The notes under the pieces are model-generated. The model had not been told where the DNA came from. It made no database searches and was given only the letters and a program-made list of their open reading frames with translations. The position numbers and the translations under genes are program-made. Below, one piece after another: positions 1-8,573 of a stretch of 64,000 nt of DNA; within the stretch, counting starts at the first letter, position 1; every line of letters begins with the position of its first letter. The DNA is from an uncultured Lachnospiraceae bacterium (GTDB lineage Bacteria > Bacillota > Clostridia > Lachnospirales > Lachnospiraceae): positions 496,001 to 560,000 of the forward strand of contig CAMUYQ010000001.1 of the NCBI GenBank assembly GCA_947165025.1, read 5' to 3'.

Positions 1-601
1 CGTATTCGTTGATATGATATGCTCCGCTTTTTCCGGGGAGCATTACCGGGTCGATCGTCTCTCCCTTTTCATCAACACAGTAAAAATCATCAAATGGACG
101 TTTTATTCCTTCGCCGCAGCATTTGACAACGCTTTCCTTCATCGTCCATATCCTTGTGAACTCATGATCCCTGATATCTTCATCCTCGAGAAGATCAAGG
201 AAGGCAAACTCTTTGTCCGTGAAGAAACGTTTTGCGATCTTAAGGGCATTCGTACTCCTGTACTCCACGTCACATCCGACTTCATCACCCGAAAGCGCAA
301 CGGCGACCCGATCCTTTGCATGCGATATGCTGAACTTTACGGGGATATCCCGTATTAAAGGTTTGCCTTCGGAAGTTTCCGAGATGTTTAGCGTATCTTC
401 GCACATAACGCCTGCATCCCGCAAAGCATGAACAAGAAGTGCATATGCCGCTATGCATCTTTTCCTGTCAGCTTCCATCTTAAGCCTGTCGCACCGTGCT
501 TTACGGGCCGTGGGCATCAGATCATACCATTTTGTAAATGTCTCTTCGGGACAGCCTGTATCGGAAACATACAGTCGCGTGGCAAAACCTGCTTTTTTCA
601 T
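1..601 (-). CDS. 4'-phosphopantetheinyl transferase, Sfp type (3' end beyond window)
   Basis: Transfers the phosphopantetheine arm of CoA to a conserved serine of acyl- or peptidyl-carrier proteins in the cytoplasm. About 200 codons are visible; the C-terminus runs off the left edge. Family motifs seen in the translation: FSISHAKDRVAVAL, then VGCDVE (Mg-binding acidic pair) near residue 110, and FTRIWTMKESVVKCCGEG near residue 155, matching the (W)xxKExxxKxxG signature. The start is the ATG at 601; an in-frame TGA lies just upstream. Shine-Dalgarno is weak (AAGGTG, rather far). It lies 36 nt downstream of the GH8 gene on the same strand and may be co-transcribed. Whether it serves fatty-acid ACP or a secondary-metabolite carrier protein cannot be told from here. 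Confidence 0.9.
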   Translation of the reverse strand, partial: MKKAGFATRLYVSDTGCPEETFTKWYDLMPTARKARCDRLKMEADRKRCIAAYALLVHALRDAGVMCEDTLNISETSEGKPLIRDIPVKFSISHAKDRVAVALSGDEVGCDVEYRSTNALKIAKRFFTDKEFAFLDLLEDEDIRDHEFTRIWTMKESVVKCCGEGIKRPFDDFYCVDEKGETIDPVMLPGKSGAYHINEY

Positions 602-637
602 CTGAACACTATATCACACCTTGATAAGACGTGCAAA

Positions 638-1777
638 TCAGTATATCCGGTAGTTTCCGGAAAGCAGCATGAACGAGAACATATACAGACAGTTGTCATA
701 GTAGCGACGATCACCGCCACGAAGCGGAGTATCCCAGAACTTCTCAAGGCAGAAAAGCGCATTCTCATATGCGGCAGCATCTGACTCATCTATAAGAGCA
801 GCGGCAGCTGCATTGGTGGCGATAACTGCAACGGGATGAAGAACATCCTCGGTGCGGATATTACCGTCCCAGTCAAGGATCTTTCCCCAGTTATCAACGC
901 CTGTCTTTTTTACCATCGTATCAAGAAATCTTGCGCCCTCTTCGCACTGCCATGCATCTTTGGAAAACCACAGATGATCGAGTGCGATATTAAGGATCGT
1001 TCTGTATGCGTCCGAATAATACCAGTCATGTTTGCCCCAGGTCTCGCCGCCTTTTTCATAAGGTGTTCCGTCATAATACGAATACTCGGAGCTTAAGCCC
1101 GACGTTCTGTGGCATGCCAGATGAAGAAAACAGCGCGATGCCTCAGCAGCTTTTTTATAGAATTCGCGATCTTCGGGATAAGCATGCTGTGCAAACAGTT
1201 CATAAAAATGCGGAAGGTGGTATGACGGGTCTGAAAAATCAACCTCGCAAATAAAGCGGATCAAATGATTTTCACGGTCGAACATACCGCGGCCGATCCC
1301 GTTACCCTCCCGTATCATGTTGTGCAGCAGATCGCGCGCTTCCTTTGAATAATCAAAAATACCTTCACCGTCACCCCAGCGGTGCGATGCAAAGATAAGC
1401 GCCATAGCAAAATATTCTTCACCGTCGGGTGCGGGGCCGTCCGCATTCCTTCTCCCGTCAGGCGAGTTGGACCAGCAGAAGAATCCCCTGTTATCGCCCT
1501 CAGTCAGGAACATGTACGTTCTGGCCCATTTCCAGATACGGTCAAACTCTTCCTTATGATCGAGCTGGACGCACATCATCATGCCATAGGACATTCCTTC
1601 GGTCCTGGCATCGATGTTTCCGGTGTCCTCGATATAGCCCATATCATCTCCGACCGGATGATATATCCTCTCATCATCGCTTCCGTAGAAAAGTGTATTA
1701 AAAATATCAGACAGCCGACTGTTACACTCGGCTGCCGGATGACCTATACGTTCGAAGAAATTGATCTGGTCACTCAT
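638..1777 (-). CDS. GH8 reducing-end xylose-releasing exo-oligoxylanase
   Basis: Predicted to trim single xylose units from the reducing end of xylo-oligosaccharides (Rex type, EC 3.2.1.156). The 379-residue protein is the usual length for Rex and has no signal peptide, so it should act in the cytoplasm on imported oligosaccharides. The GH8 signature NIDARTEGMSYGMM near residue 55 carries the catalytic acid Glu, and HDWYYSDAYRTILN around residue 255 fits the region of the catalytic Asp. I chose the ATG at 1777 because GGCGGAG lies 7 nt upstream; a GTG 21 nt further up would add seven residues. It sits 24 nt after the esterase gene and is the last enzyme of the xylan cluster. Family assignment is firm; Rex specificity is inferred from length and context. 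Confidence 0.9.
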   Translation of the reverse strand: MSDQINFFERIGHPAAECNSRLSDIFNTLFYGSDDERIYHPVGDDMGYIEDTGNIDARTEGMSYGMMMCVQLDHKEEFDRIWKWARTYMFLTEGDNRGFFCWSNSPDGRRNADGPAPDGEEYFAMALIFASHRWGDGEGIFDYSKEARDLLHNMIREGNGIGRGMFDRENHLIRFICEVDFSDPSYHLPHFYELFAQHAYPEDREFYKKAAEASRCFLHLACHRTSGLSSEYSYYDGTPYEKGGETWGKHDWYYSDAYRTILNIALDHLWFSKDAWQCEEGARFLDTMVKKTGVDNWGKILDWDGNIRTEDVLHPVAVIATNAAAAALIDESDAAAYENALFCLEKFWDTPLRGGDRRYYDNCLYMFSFMLLSGNYRIY

Positions 1778-1801
1778 TCTTTTACTCCGCCTATCCACTC
1801 C

Positions 1802-3406
1802 CTAAGCTTTTTCATGGATCACATCAGCTATGGCTGACCCTATCGGCTCTTTCCTCTGCGGATGAAGGTCATTGAGTTCTCCCGTGCCGTATGCATCCAC
1901 AAGATAAAATCCCGGCAGTTTGGTACACTCAGCCTGTGCACGCCTTAATCCTCTCCAGTTTTTTCCTCCGTCATAAGATATCTCTTCCATGCGTGAATTA
2001 AATTCGGGAAGCTGAACACATATGTACGGAAGATCGTTACCCCACATACTTCTGAGCTGGGCAATGAACCTTTCTGTCAGTGCGGCATATTCCGTATGAT
2101 TCCAGCAGTTGCTCTCGCCCTGATAAAATGCGAATGCCCTTGCGCTCAGATGCGCAAGAGGCTCCAGCATACCGTGATAGAGCGCGGTGGGTTTCCAGTT
2201 GACAAACACCTGATCTTTGCTTGCTTCACATTTATTCCCTATAAGATATTTCCATGTTCCGGACAGGTTCTCAATATGATCCGCTCCCTCAAGACTTTCA
2301 TTAAATCCGTCGGTTATACGGCGTATCTTATCGCCGTATACGATCCCGTACAGCTTACCGGGTGTTATCCTGCCGTATCCTTTCTCAACTCCTATCCTGA
2401 GAACGATCGTGTTCTCTCCCTTACGGATAAGTCCTTCGGGAATGGCGTATCTTCTCGGCGGATACATGTACTCCGTCGAGCCGATATGCGTTCCGTTTAT
2501 ATAGCAGTGATCAAGATCCACGAGAAGTCCGAACCAGAGCATCGCACTCTTTCCCACATACTCATCGGGTACCGTGAACGTCTTTGCGATCCAAACGCTT
2601 CCGATAAAACCGTCAAGTTCCGTATCCGAAAAGAAGTCCGGGAATGTGACAGCCGTCCCCTTTGACAGTATCTCTTTTCCGTCCTCATACTTTCCGATAC
2701 CTGCATCATTTGCATCAAGTGCAGCAAGCCATTCGGCGGCATTTTTCTCATTTTGGGAAAGTACTCCGTTCCTGTACCCGTCATCTCCAAACTTTGCAGC
2801 TTCCGAAAGTGCTCTGTCAAATCCCTCAAGAGAACTCTCACTCATAAACGCCTCGATCGGTGCACCTCCGAGAGTCAGATCTATAAGACCTACAGCAGCA
2901 TCATCCTTCATTCGAAGATGCTTTGCCGTAAAAAACCCTACTGCCGAGAATGCATCGATCGATCCGCAAGACAGGCTTTTCCACTCCCCTGTTTCCACAT
3001 CCGGGATCGTGCGTTTGAACACGCCGTTCTCAACAACCTTGAATGTCCTTATAAGAGTGTCAAAAGGTGCCTCCCACTCATCAGGATAAGTCTCCCTGAC
3101 ACGTTCCATCGGAAATTCCATGTTTGACTGGCCGCTTACGATGATAACGTCCCCTATCATGATATCCGTGCTTTCGGCAGTCTGCCCCGACTCATCGGTT
3201 GCCAGGAGCGTATAGGGTCCTCCTTTTTTCATCGCAGAAAACACAACATCAAATCTGCCGTTATCGTCGCAGACGGCATCCGCCTTCTGTCCCGCAAGGC
3301 TGACTGTTACGTTTGATCCTTTGGATGCAAAGCCCCAGATATGATTTTCGCGCCCGCGCTGGAGCACTGCACCGTTTGTAAATACTCTCGCAAATGTTAA
3401 TGACAT
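1802..3406 (-). CDS. Sialate O-acetylesterase-type carbohydrate acetylesterase (SGNH)
   Basis: A 534-residue SASA/SGNH-family esterase. The Ser block GQSNMEF lies near residue 95, a second conserved block AFYQGESNCW near residue 430, and the C-terminal D-x-x-H pair in NDLHPQ near residue 510. A beta-sandwich insertion of the sort usual in this family separates the first and second blocks. There is no signal peptide. The family name refers to sialic acid, but beside GH115 and GH8 genes the likely substrate is acetylated xylo-oligosaccharide (inference). The ATG at 3406 is preceded by AGGGAGAAG; an upstream in-frame ATG would add 11 residues without a good ribosome site. The start lies 13 nt after the GH115 stop, so the two are probably translated from one message. 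Confidence 0.87.
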   Translation of the reverse strand: MSLTFARVFTNGAVLQRGRENHIWGFASKGSNVTVSLAGQKADAVCDDNGRFDVVFSAMKKGGPYTLLATDESGQTAESTDIMIGDVIIVSGQSNMEFPMERVRETYPDEWEAPFDTLIRTFKVVENGVFKRTIPDVETGEWKSLSCGSIDAFSAVGFFTAKHLRMKDDAAVGLIDLTLGGAPIEAFMSESSLEGFDRALSEAAKFGDDGYRNGVLSQNEKNAAEWLAALDANDAGIGKYEDGKEILSKGTAVTFPDFFSDTELDGFIGSVWIAKTFTVPDEYVGKSAMLWFGLLVDLDHCYINGTHIGSTEYMYPPRRYAIPEGLIRKGENTIVLRIGVEKGYGRITPGKLYGIVYGDKIRRITDGFNESLEGADHIENLSGTWKYLIGNKCEASKDQVFVNWKPTALYHGMLEPLAHLSARAFAFYQGESNCWNHTEYAALTERFIAQLRSMWGNDLPYICVQLPEFNSRMEEISYDGGKNWRGLRRAQAECTKLPGFYLVDAYGTGELNDLHPQRKEPIGSAIADVIHEKA

Positions 3407-3419
3407 GATCTTCTCCCTG

Positions 3420-6314
3420 TTATGTGTGATACGTTTCAACCGGACCCAGGTACGAGTACGGAAGCGCTACCGTCTCCGGCGTGATCACGATCTTCTCGAG
3501 AACAAATCCCGGTGAAAGCGCACTTATCTTCAGCTCGTTAAGTCCCTTCCTCAGTTCGAGTGTTACATCTTTTGTTCTTATGTTATCAAGAACGCCCTGC
3601 TCCCATATCGATTTGCCGTCACCGATCTCAAACCCGTCGGGGATCATGCTGACCTCGACCGGATCACTTCCTGCAGACACGGCAAAAACTATCTTTCCTC
3701 CAAAGACCGTGGGATTGGCCGGGCTCGTATATATCCTCACGTTATAGCGCCCGCCCTCTTCGAGCATGACGTTGTAAAGAGCCGTCGGCGCGTTCAGTCT
3801 TGTAAACGTTCTGTTCTGCGGATACGCTTTGATCGCCGATGATCCTCTTCCGAAGCCGGGGATGATCTCAAAGCTTCCGCTTTCAGTGTCCGTCTTTTTT
3901 GCAAAGTCTGCCGCATCTATCGCAACATATCCTTCACCGCAGCTAATGAACGTATTGGCCGGCATTTCATCCGGTATATCCGGGTTGTTTACCGGGACCG
4001 CGATCCTGATGACGCGGTCTTCATAAGATACAAACACGTTTCCGACCGCCGATGCGCTTCCTTCAAGCTTCATCCTGTCGACAAATATGAAAACCCTGTG
4101 CCTCCTGCCGCAGCGTATGCTCTTTTTACACTCCATGATGTCAATGAACGGTGCATCCGTTGTGATATCGTACGGCACCTTTGCGGACGAAGCACCTGTG
4201 ATCTCGATATATCCGCCGCACTTTTGAGGGTTTAATGCGGATGGCAGGACAAGCGTTTTCCCGGTCCAGCTTCCGCCCTCCGTATATTCTCCCGTCTCCG
4301 GGACCGATACGATAAGGCGGGGTTTTTCAGAAGGCTCAAGTGTATGAATGACCGGCCGGCGGCACTCCTCTTCGCACCAGTGTCTGAAGCCGATGTGCTC
4401 CGACATGCCCATCCCGTACCATTTGCCTTTGTGTGCGCTGTGAAGCCTGTCGACAAGTTTTTTGTCCTCTTCGATGCACTCCTTTATATCCTTCGCAAGA
4501 CTCAGGCAGTACGTCGATCCCATGTCGGCATAAGCATGGTTCAGCGTTGTCAGAAGCCACATTTTCTGAACGTTCAGATTGCCCTTAAGGGGTACATAAA
4601 CAAGTTCGTAAAAAGCGGATCCGTCATCCTTTTTGGAGTCCTTGAGCAGCTTGTCGGCAATACCCGTAAGAGAATCGATCTCACCGAGCATCCTCTCACA
4701 CTCCGAGAAGGTGAACGGAGCGTACACTCTGTCGTTCATGGCTTCTGTCCGGCGCCTTGCCGTTATCTTAGTATATCCGAGAAGCAGACTTACCGTCTCT
4801 TCTCTCTCCCCGTCCGTAAAGAACGGGAAATTCTTTGCGACAAATTCTTCAGTATATTTAACCGCACTGTTCTTATCCGAAGTACCCCACCTGTCAAAAT
4901 CATATGCCAGGTCCATGAAGAACGAGAGCGGGTACTCGTTGGTGAATATATCACCGACGTTTACCATCCACACCTGTCTGATGCCAAAATCATATGCCGT
5001 GGTCATCTGCTCCCATATCTTCGAAAGACTCGATGTGTTGAACCACTCATATGATACGGGTGCGCCGTGATAATCAAGATGATAGTACATGCCCCATCCG
5101 CCGGGCCTTTCAGCCTGTCCTTCGGGCGGCATGCTCCTGAGGTTTCCGAAGTTATCATCGCAGAGCATGAGCGTTATACCGTCAAGTTCGGGATCGTCTT
5201 TAAGCCCCGCTGTTTTGTCATCGCCCCAGAAAATAGGTTCAACCTCCTTGTACAGTGTAAGAAGACGTGGAGTATCCTTTGCGTCCTTTCCCGTGGCTGA
5301 TGCTATCAGCCCGTTCTGGGTCCTTATCACGTCCTTCAAAAGGGCTATGTTGTCACCCAGACTTTTATCTTTCATTATCGCGGTATCCGCCTCGCCGCGC
5401 ATACCTACGGTATATATATTCTCAAACTGAGAGCGTTTTGACAGTCCGTCTTCCCAGAACTTTATGATCCCGTCCCTGTTCGTTATAAAGTTCCAGTCAT
5501 CCCCGTATTGTGACTTTGGGCCGCGAAGTCGGCTGTACTCCTCTCCCTGGCGCATGCACGGCTCGTGATGGGATGTTCCCATGATGATGCCGTATTCATC
5601 GGCCAGTTCACAGTTCTTAAGACCGGGGCCGTCATCGGAAAATACCGCAGACCACATCGCAGGCCAAAGGTAATTACCCTTAAGCCTTAACAGAAGCTCG
5701 AAGACGGCTTCATATGCCTTAGAATTAAATCCGCCGAAGTTTTCCTCACACCAGTTGCCGAATGCAGGCCATTCATCATTTATGAAGAAACCTCTGTATT
5801 TTACGGACGGAGTCTTTGAAACGTACGAATCCTCCCCGGTAAAAGTACGCTCATCCATCCGTGCGGGCACAACATCAAGCCAATTGACAAGCGGTGATAC
5901 CCCAAGCATCCCGGAAAGAGCGAACAGTCCGTATATCGTTCCTCTCTTATCGCTTCCGGCGATCACTAGCGCCGACTCAAAAGAAAATCCGTCAAGTTCG
6001 GCACCGTCGACAACCGTGAGAGAATAAGCCTCGCTCTCACCGGCGATCTTAAAAAGATCTATAGCACCCTTTGCGGCAAGCTTATCAAGGATCCCACTGT
6101 TTCCGACTGTCCCGAAAAATACGGGATAAGAAAAGAATGATGCCGTATCGCCAAAGACAGCGTATTCCACTCCTACCGGCTTTGCGCCGAAAACCTTTGC
6201 AATGTCTTCCCTGACCTTTCCGGCTACCTTTAAAACGCCCGGAAAAGCACATTCCTCATATACGAAAACTATCCTGTTTTCGGAAATCCCGGTTTGTGAA
6301 AATGTAAATGCCAT
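3420..6314 (-). CDS. GH115 xylan alpha-1,2-glucuronidase
   Basis: A 964-residue protein with the layout of glycoside hydrolase family 115, which removes (4-O-methyl-)glucuronic acid from glucuronoxylan and its oligosaccharides. Recognisable stretches include RGFFINDEWPAFGNW near residue 175, LRLKGNYLWPAMWSAVF near 215, GIIMGTSHHEPCMR near 245 and DFGIRQVWMVNVGD near 445. The C-terminal part is beta-rich, as in the known GH115 accessory domain. There is no signal peptide, which suggests intracellular processing of imported aldouronic acids. The start at 6314 is preceded by GAGAGGAG. It is the first gene of the xylan cluster and is read from the promoter at 6356-6361. GH115 family confidence is high; the exact linkage cleaved is inferred. 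Confidence 0.9.
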   Translation of the reverse strand: MAFTFSQTGISENRIVFVYEECAFPGVLKVAGKVREDIAKVFGAKPVGVEYAVFGDTASFFSYPVFFGTVGNSGILDKLAAKGAIDLFKIAGESEAYSLTVVDGAELDGFSFESALVIAGSDKRGTIYGLFALSGMLGVSPLVNWLDVVPARMDERTFTGEDSYVSKTPSVKYRGFFINDEWPAFGNWCEENFGGFNSKAYEAVFELLLRLKGNYLWPAMWSAVFSDDGPGLKNCELADEYGIIMGTSHHEPCMRQGEEYSRLRGPKSQYGDDWNFITNRDGIIKFWEDGLSKRSQFENIYTVGMRGEADTAIMKDKSLGDNIALLKDVIRTQNGLIASATGKDAKDTPRLLTLYKEVEPIFWGDDKTAGLKDDPELDGITLMLCDDNFGNLRSMPPEGQAERPGGWGMYYHLDYHGAPVSYEWFNTSSLSKIWEQMTTAYDFGIRQVWMVNVGDIFTNEYPLSFFMDLAYDFDRWGTSDKNSAVKYTEEFVAKNFPFFTDGEREETVSLLLGYTKITARRRTEAMNDRVYAPFTFSECERMLGEIDSLTGIADKLLKDSKKDDGSAFYELVYVPLKGNLNVQKMWLLTTLNHAYADMGSTYCLSLAKDIKECIEEDKKLVDRLHSAHKGKWYGMGMSEHIGFRHWCEEECRRPVIHTLEPSEKPRLIVSVPETGEYTEGGSWTGKTLVLPSALNPQKCGGYIEITGASSAKVPYDITTDAPFIDIMECKKSIRCGRRHRVFIFVDRMKLEGSASAVGNVFVSYEDRVIRIAVPVNNPDIPDEMPANTFISCGEGYVAIDAADFAKKTDTESGSFEIIPGFGRGSSAIKAYPQNRTFTRLNAPTALYNVMLEEGGRYNVRIYTSPANPTVFGGKIVFAVSAGSDPVEVSMIPDGFEIGDGKSIWEQGVLDNIRTKDVTLELRKGLNELKISALSPGFVLEKIVITPETVALPYSYLGPVETYHT

Positions 6315-6335
6315 GTCCGCTCCTCTCAGGATGAT

Positions 6336-6361
6336 TTGCAATTGCAACAAGGTTTATTATA
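6336..6361 (-). promoter_or_regulatory. Promoter and palindromic operator candidate for the xylan cluster
   Basis: On the minus strand a consensus -10 (TATAAT, 6356-6361) lies 42 nt upstream of the GH115 start; the -35 is poor. Immediately downstream, at about +2 to +13 of the expected transcript, is the perfect 12-bp palindrome TTGCAATTGCAA (6336-6347). Position and symmetry fit a repressor operator, for example for a LacI- or GntR-type sugar regulator. No regulator gene is present in the window, so the partner is unknown. The site lies in the 96-bp space shared with the divergent lipoprotein gene and might affect both. Confidence 0.55.
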
Positions 6362-6410
6362 TCATAACATCAGCCGAAAAATTAAAATCATGATGTATCG
6401 GAGGACTTTG

Positions 6411-7259
6411 ATGAAGAAAAGATCTGTGATCACTGCAACACTCATAATGATGTGCATCCTGTCAGGATGTGCGTCAGGCGACAACGATAAAACTGCCGAT
6501 AAGATCGAGGGCAGACCGGGAACTATAGAGGTGGTGAATGTGGTTCCCGAAACCAACATATCAAAAACAGATACGACCGAAGATACTCCCGTAAGCGAAG
6601 AGATCGAAAACGCCGAAACCGAGTCCGCGGAGACTGAAACTGCTGAAAAGACTGATGCGCCGGAAGCCGACACTTCCGATACCGAAGAGTCTTCAGGTGC
6701 CAAAGCGGATGCGCAGCCTATCGTATGGCTCGGGGATTCGCTGACACAGGGATCACTCGGAGATGATAACGACAATCTTCCGAACGCACCCTACGAAAAG
6801 CTCAAAAAGCTCACAGGCGTTCCTGTCGAAGGAGTAGGTCTGTACGGTTATAATACACACGATATTTTCTGGGTATACACCGACAGTACCCAGATGAACA
6901 GAACGATAGATCCGAAAAAGACTTACATATTCTGGGTTGGCTCAAATGACTGGGTAAAACAGGAAGGTGTGAACACGGACACGTCAGGTGTCATAGCGGA
7001 AACAGACCGGTTTCTTTCACTTGAAGGGGCAGTCGATAACTATATCGTGATCGGAACGACGGCAAGATATGAACTCGGTGATATGTACAAAACTATCAAT
7101 AAGTCGCTTGCCGACAAATACGGCAAACACTATCTTGATGTGATCGACGTTATCGGAAAGGACGGCTACGGCCCCGATAAGATACACCTGACGCAGAAAG
7201 CGTACGATGCGGTGGCGCAGGCTGTATACGAGAAACTGAAGGAGCTCGGTTATATATGA
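6411..7259 (+). CDS. SGNH/GDSL-family hydrolase lipoprotein
   Basis: A 282-residue exported lipoprotein. The N-terminus is a short basic start, a hydrophobic stretch and the lipobox LSGC with Cys20 as the lipidation site. A Glu/Thr/Ser-rich spacer of about 80 residues follows, then an SGNH domain: the block I motif WLGDSLTQGS (Ser nucleophile) near residue 107, the block III GSND near 185 and the catalytic D-x-x-H in PDKIHLT near 262. The substrate is unknown; an O-acyl or acetyl group of a surface or plant polysaccharide is possible. ATG 6411 has GGAGG 6 nt upstream; in-frame ATGs further upstream lack ribosome sites. It is transcribed divergently from the xylan cluster and is one of only two clear plus-strand genes here. 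Confidence 0.85.
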   Translation: MKKRSVITATLIMMCILSGCASGDNDKTADKIEGRPGTIEVVNVVPETNISKTDTTEDTPVSEEIENAETESAETETAEKTDAPEADTSDTEESSGAKADAQPIVWLGDSLTQGSLGDDNDNLPNAPYEKLKKLTGVPVEGVGLYGYNTHDIFWVYTDSTQMNRTIDPKKTYIFWVGSNDWVKQEGVNTDTSGVIAETDRFLSLEGAVDNYIVIGTTARYELGDMYKTINKSLADKYGKHYLDVIDVIGKDGYGPDKIHLTQKAYDAVAQAVYEKLKELGYI

Positions 7260-7297
7260 TTTTTATTTAAGGTGGGTGCATTATCTTTACATAACAA

Positions 7298-7330
7298 GAG
7301 GGACGGTTCTGCGAGAACCGTCCCTCTATT
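7298..7330. terminator. Bidirectional terminator between convergent genes
   Basis: A perfect 13-bp inverted repeat (GAGGGACGGTTCT / AGAACCGTCCCTC) with a 3-nt loop sits between the plus-strand lipoprotein gene, 38 nt after its stop, and the minus-strand CofE-like gene. The flanking T/A runs are short on both sides, so strength is uncertain. Confidence 0.75.
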
Positions 7331-7348
7331 ACTTGAGTATGATCTATA

Positions 7349-8542
7349 TCAGTTTGTGTAGTTATCAAAGTATCCCTGCACGAGTACGACCGGCGTTCCT
7401 TTGTCACCCGATCCGCTTGTCAGGTCACACAGCGATCCGATCAGGTCTGTCAGCTGTCTGGGGGTTGTTCCTTCGCTGACCATCTTGCCTACGAGGTTTG
7501 CATCCTTTTCCTTGATGCTCTTTGAGATCGCATCCTTAAGTGCTTCTCCGGAAAGATTTGCATAATCGTTGTCAGCCAGATATTTGATCTTCACTTCATT
7601 CGGTGTTCCGACAAGACCCTTCGTAAATGCGGGTGAGACTACCGGATCGGCGAGCTCCCATATCTTTCCCTTCGGATCTTTGAAAGCACCGTCACCGTAT
7701 ACCATGACCTCAACATGTTTTCCTGTACGCTCGAGGATGATCTTCTGAACTCCCTCTACAAGATCCTGACAGTCTCTCGGGAACAGTTTGACCTGTCCTT
7801 CAGTAGCCTTGTTGGATCCGAGCAGTCCGTACTTCTCGTTATAACCGCTTCCATTCACGCTTGCGTTCATGATCTCGTCAAGTCCGAACACTCTCTCGGC
7901 ACCTGCGGCCTTAAGTATCCTCTTCGTTCTTGCTCTTGTATGGATATCGCAGTTGATCACGTTCTTGGTGTAATCAAGGATAGCCTTGGGCTGGTTTGCG
8001 AAGATGATCTCAACATCGCATCCCTCTTCCTTGATGATGTCACTGTAGTATTCAACGTAATCGACACCCGTGAACTCATGCTTCGTATAGCCGAACGTAT
8101 CGCGGTACTTCTGCAGAGTGAGGACATCGCTGTAGGGATTGATGCCGGCCTCGTCTACCCTGTCAAGTGAAACAAGCTCATTGCCCACTTCATCGGACGG
8201 ATATGAAAGCATCAGGACTATCTTCTTGCAACCCATTGCTATGCCCTTTAAGCATATTGCAAAACGGTTTCTCGAAAGGATCGGGAAGATGACTCCGACC
8301 GTGCCTCCACCAAGCTTGGCCTTGACATCGTCCGCGATATCGTCGACAGTGCAGTAGTTACCCTGGCTTCTTGCAACGATGGACTCGGTCATCGAAATGA
8401 CATCCCTGTCGTGAAGTTCAAAGCCTTCGATCTGTGCTGCCTCAATAACGCTGTCCGTTACTATCTGGGTAAGATCGTCTCCTTCACGGATGATCGGACA
8501 ACGGATACCTCTTGATACTGTTCCGACTCGTCTTTCTGCCAT
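7349..8542 (-). CDS. CofE-like (F420-0:gamma-glutamyl ligase family) protein
   Basis: A 397-residue protein resembling the F420 ligase domain family, which in F420-making organisms adds glutamate to coenzyme F420-0 using GTP. Family-like stretches are GDDLTQIV near residue 21, DRDVISMTESIVARSQGNY near 47 and VYGDGAFKDPKGKIWELADP around 285. No other F420 genes (cofC, cofD, fbiC-type) are visible, and this bacterial group is not known to make F420, so the name describes homology only. It may ligate an amino acid to another phosphate- or lactate-containing molecule (inference). AAGGAGG precedes the ATG. It lies 31 nt downstream of tsf, so it may be expressed with the translation genes. Confidence 0.75.
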   Translation of the reverse strand: MAERRVGTVSRGIRCPIIREGDDLTQIVTDSVIEAAQIEGFELHDRDVISMTESIVARSQGNYCTVDDIADDVKAKLGGGTVGVIFPILSRNRFAICLKGIAMGCKKIVLMLSYPSDEVGNELVSLDRVDEAGINPYSDVLTLQKYRDTFGYTKHEFTGVDYVEYYSDIIKEEGCDVEIIFANQPKAILDYTKNVINCDIHTRARTKRILKAAGAERVFGLDEIMNASVNGSGYNEKYGLLGSNKATEGQVKLFPRDCQDLVEGVQKIILERTGKHVEVMVYGDGAFKDPKGKIWELADPVVSPAFTKGLVGTPNEVKIKYLADNDYANLSGEALKDAISKSIKEKDANLVGKMVSEGTTPRQLTDLIGSLCDLTSGSGDKGTPVVLVQGYFDNYTN

Positions 8543-8573
8543 CTTTCTCCTCCTTATATGATCATGAAAAGGT

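Noticed and set aside
1382..1837. Long plus-strand reading frames opposite the minus-strand genes (for example at 1382-1837, 4344-5054 and 33947-34642)
   Set aside because: They mirror the codon pattern of well-identified minus-strand genes, have low-complexity or improbable compositions and lack ribosome sites.
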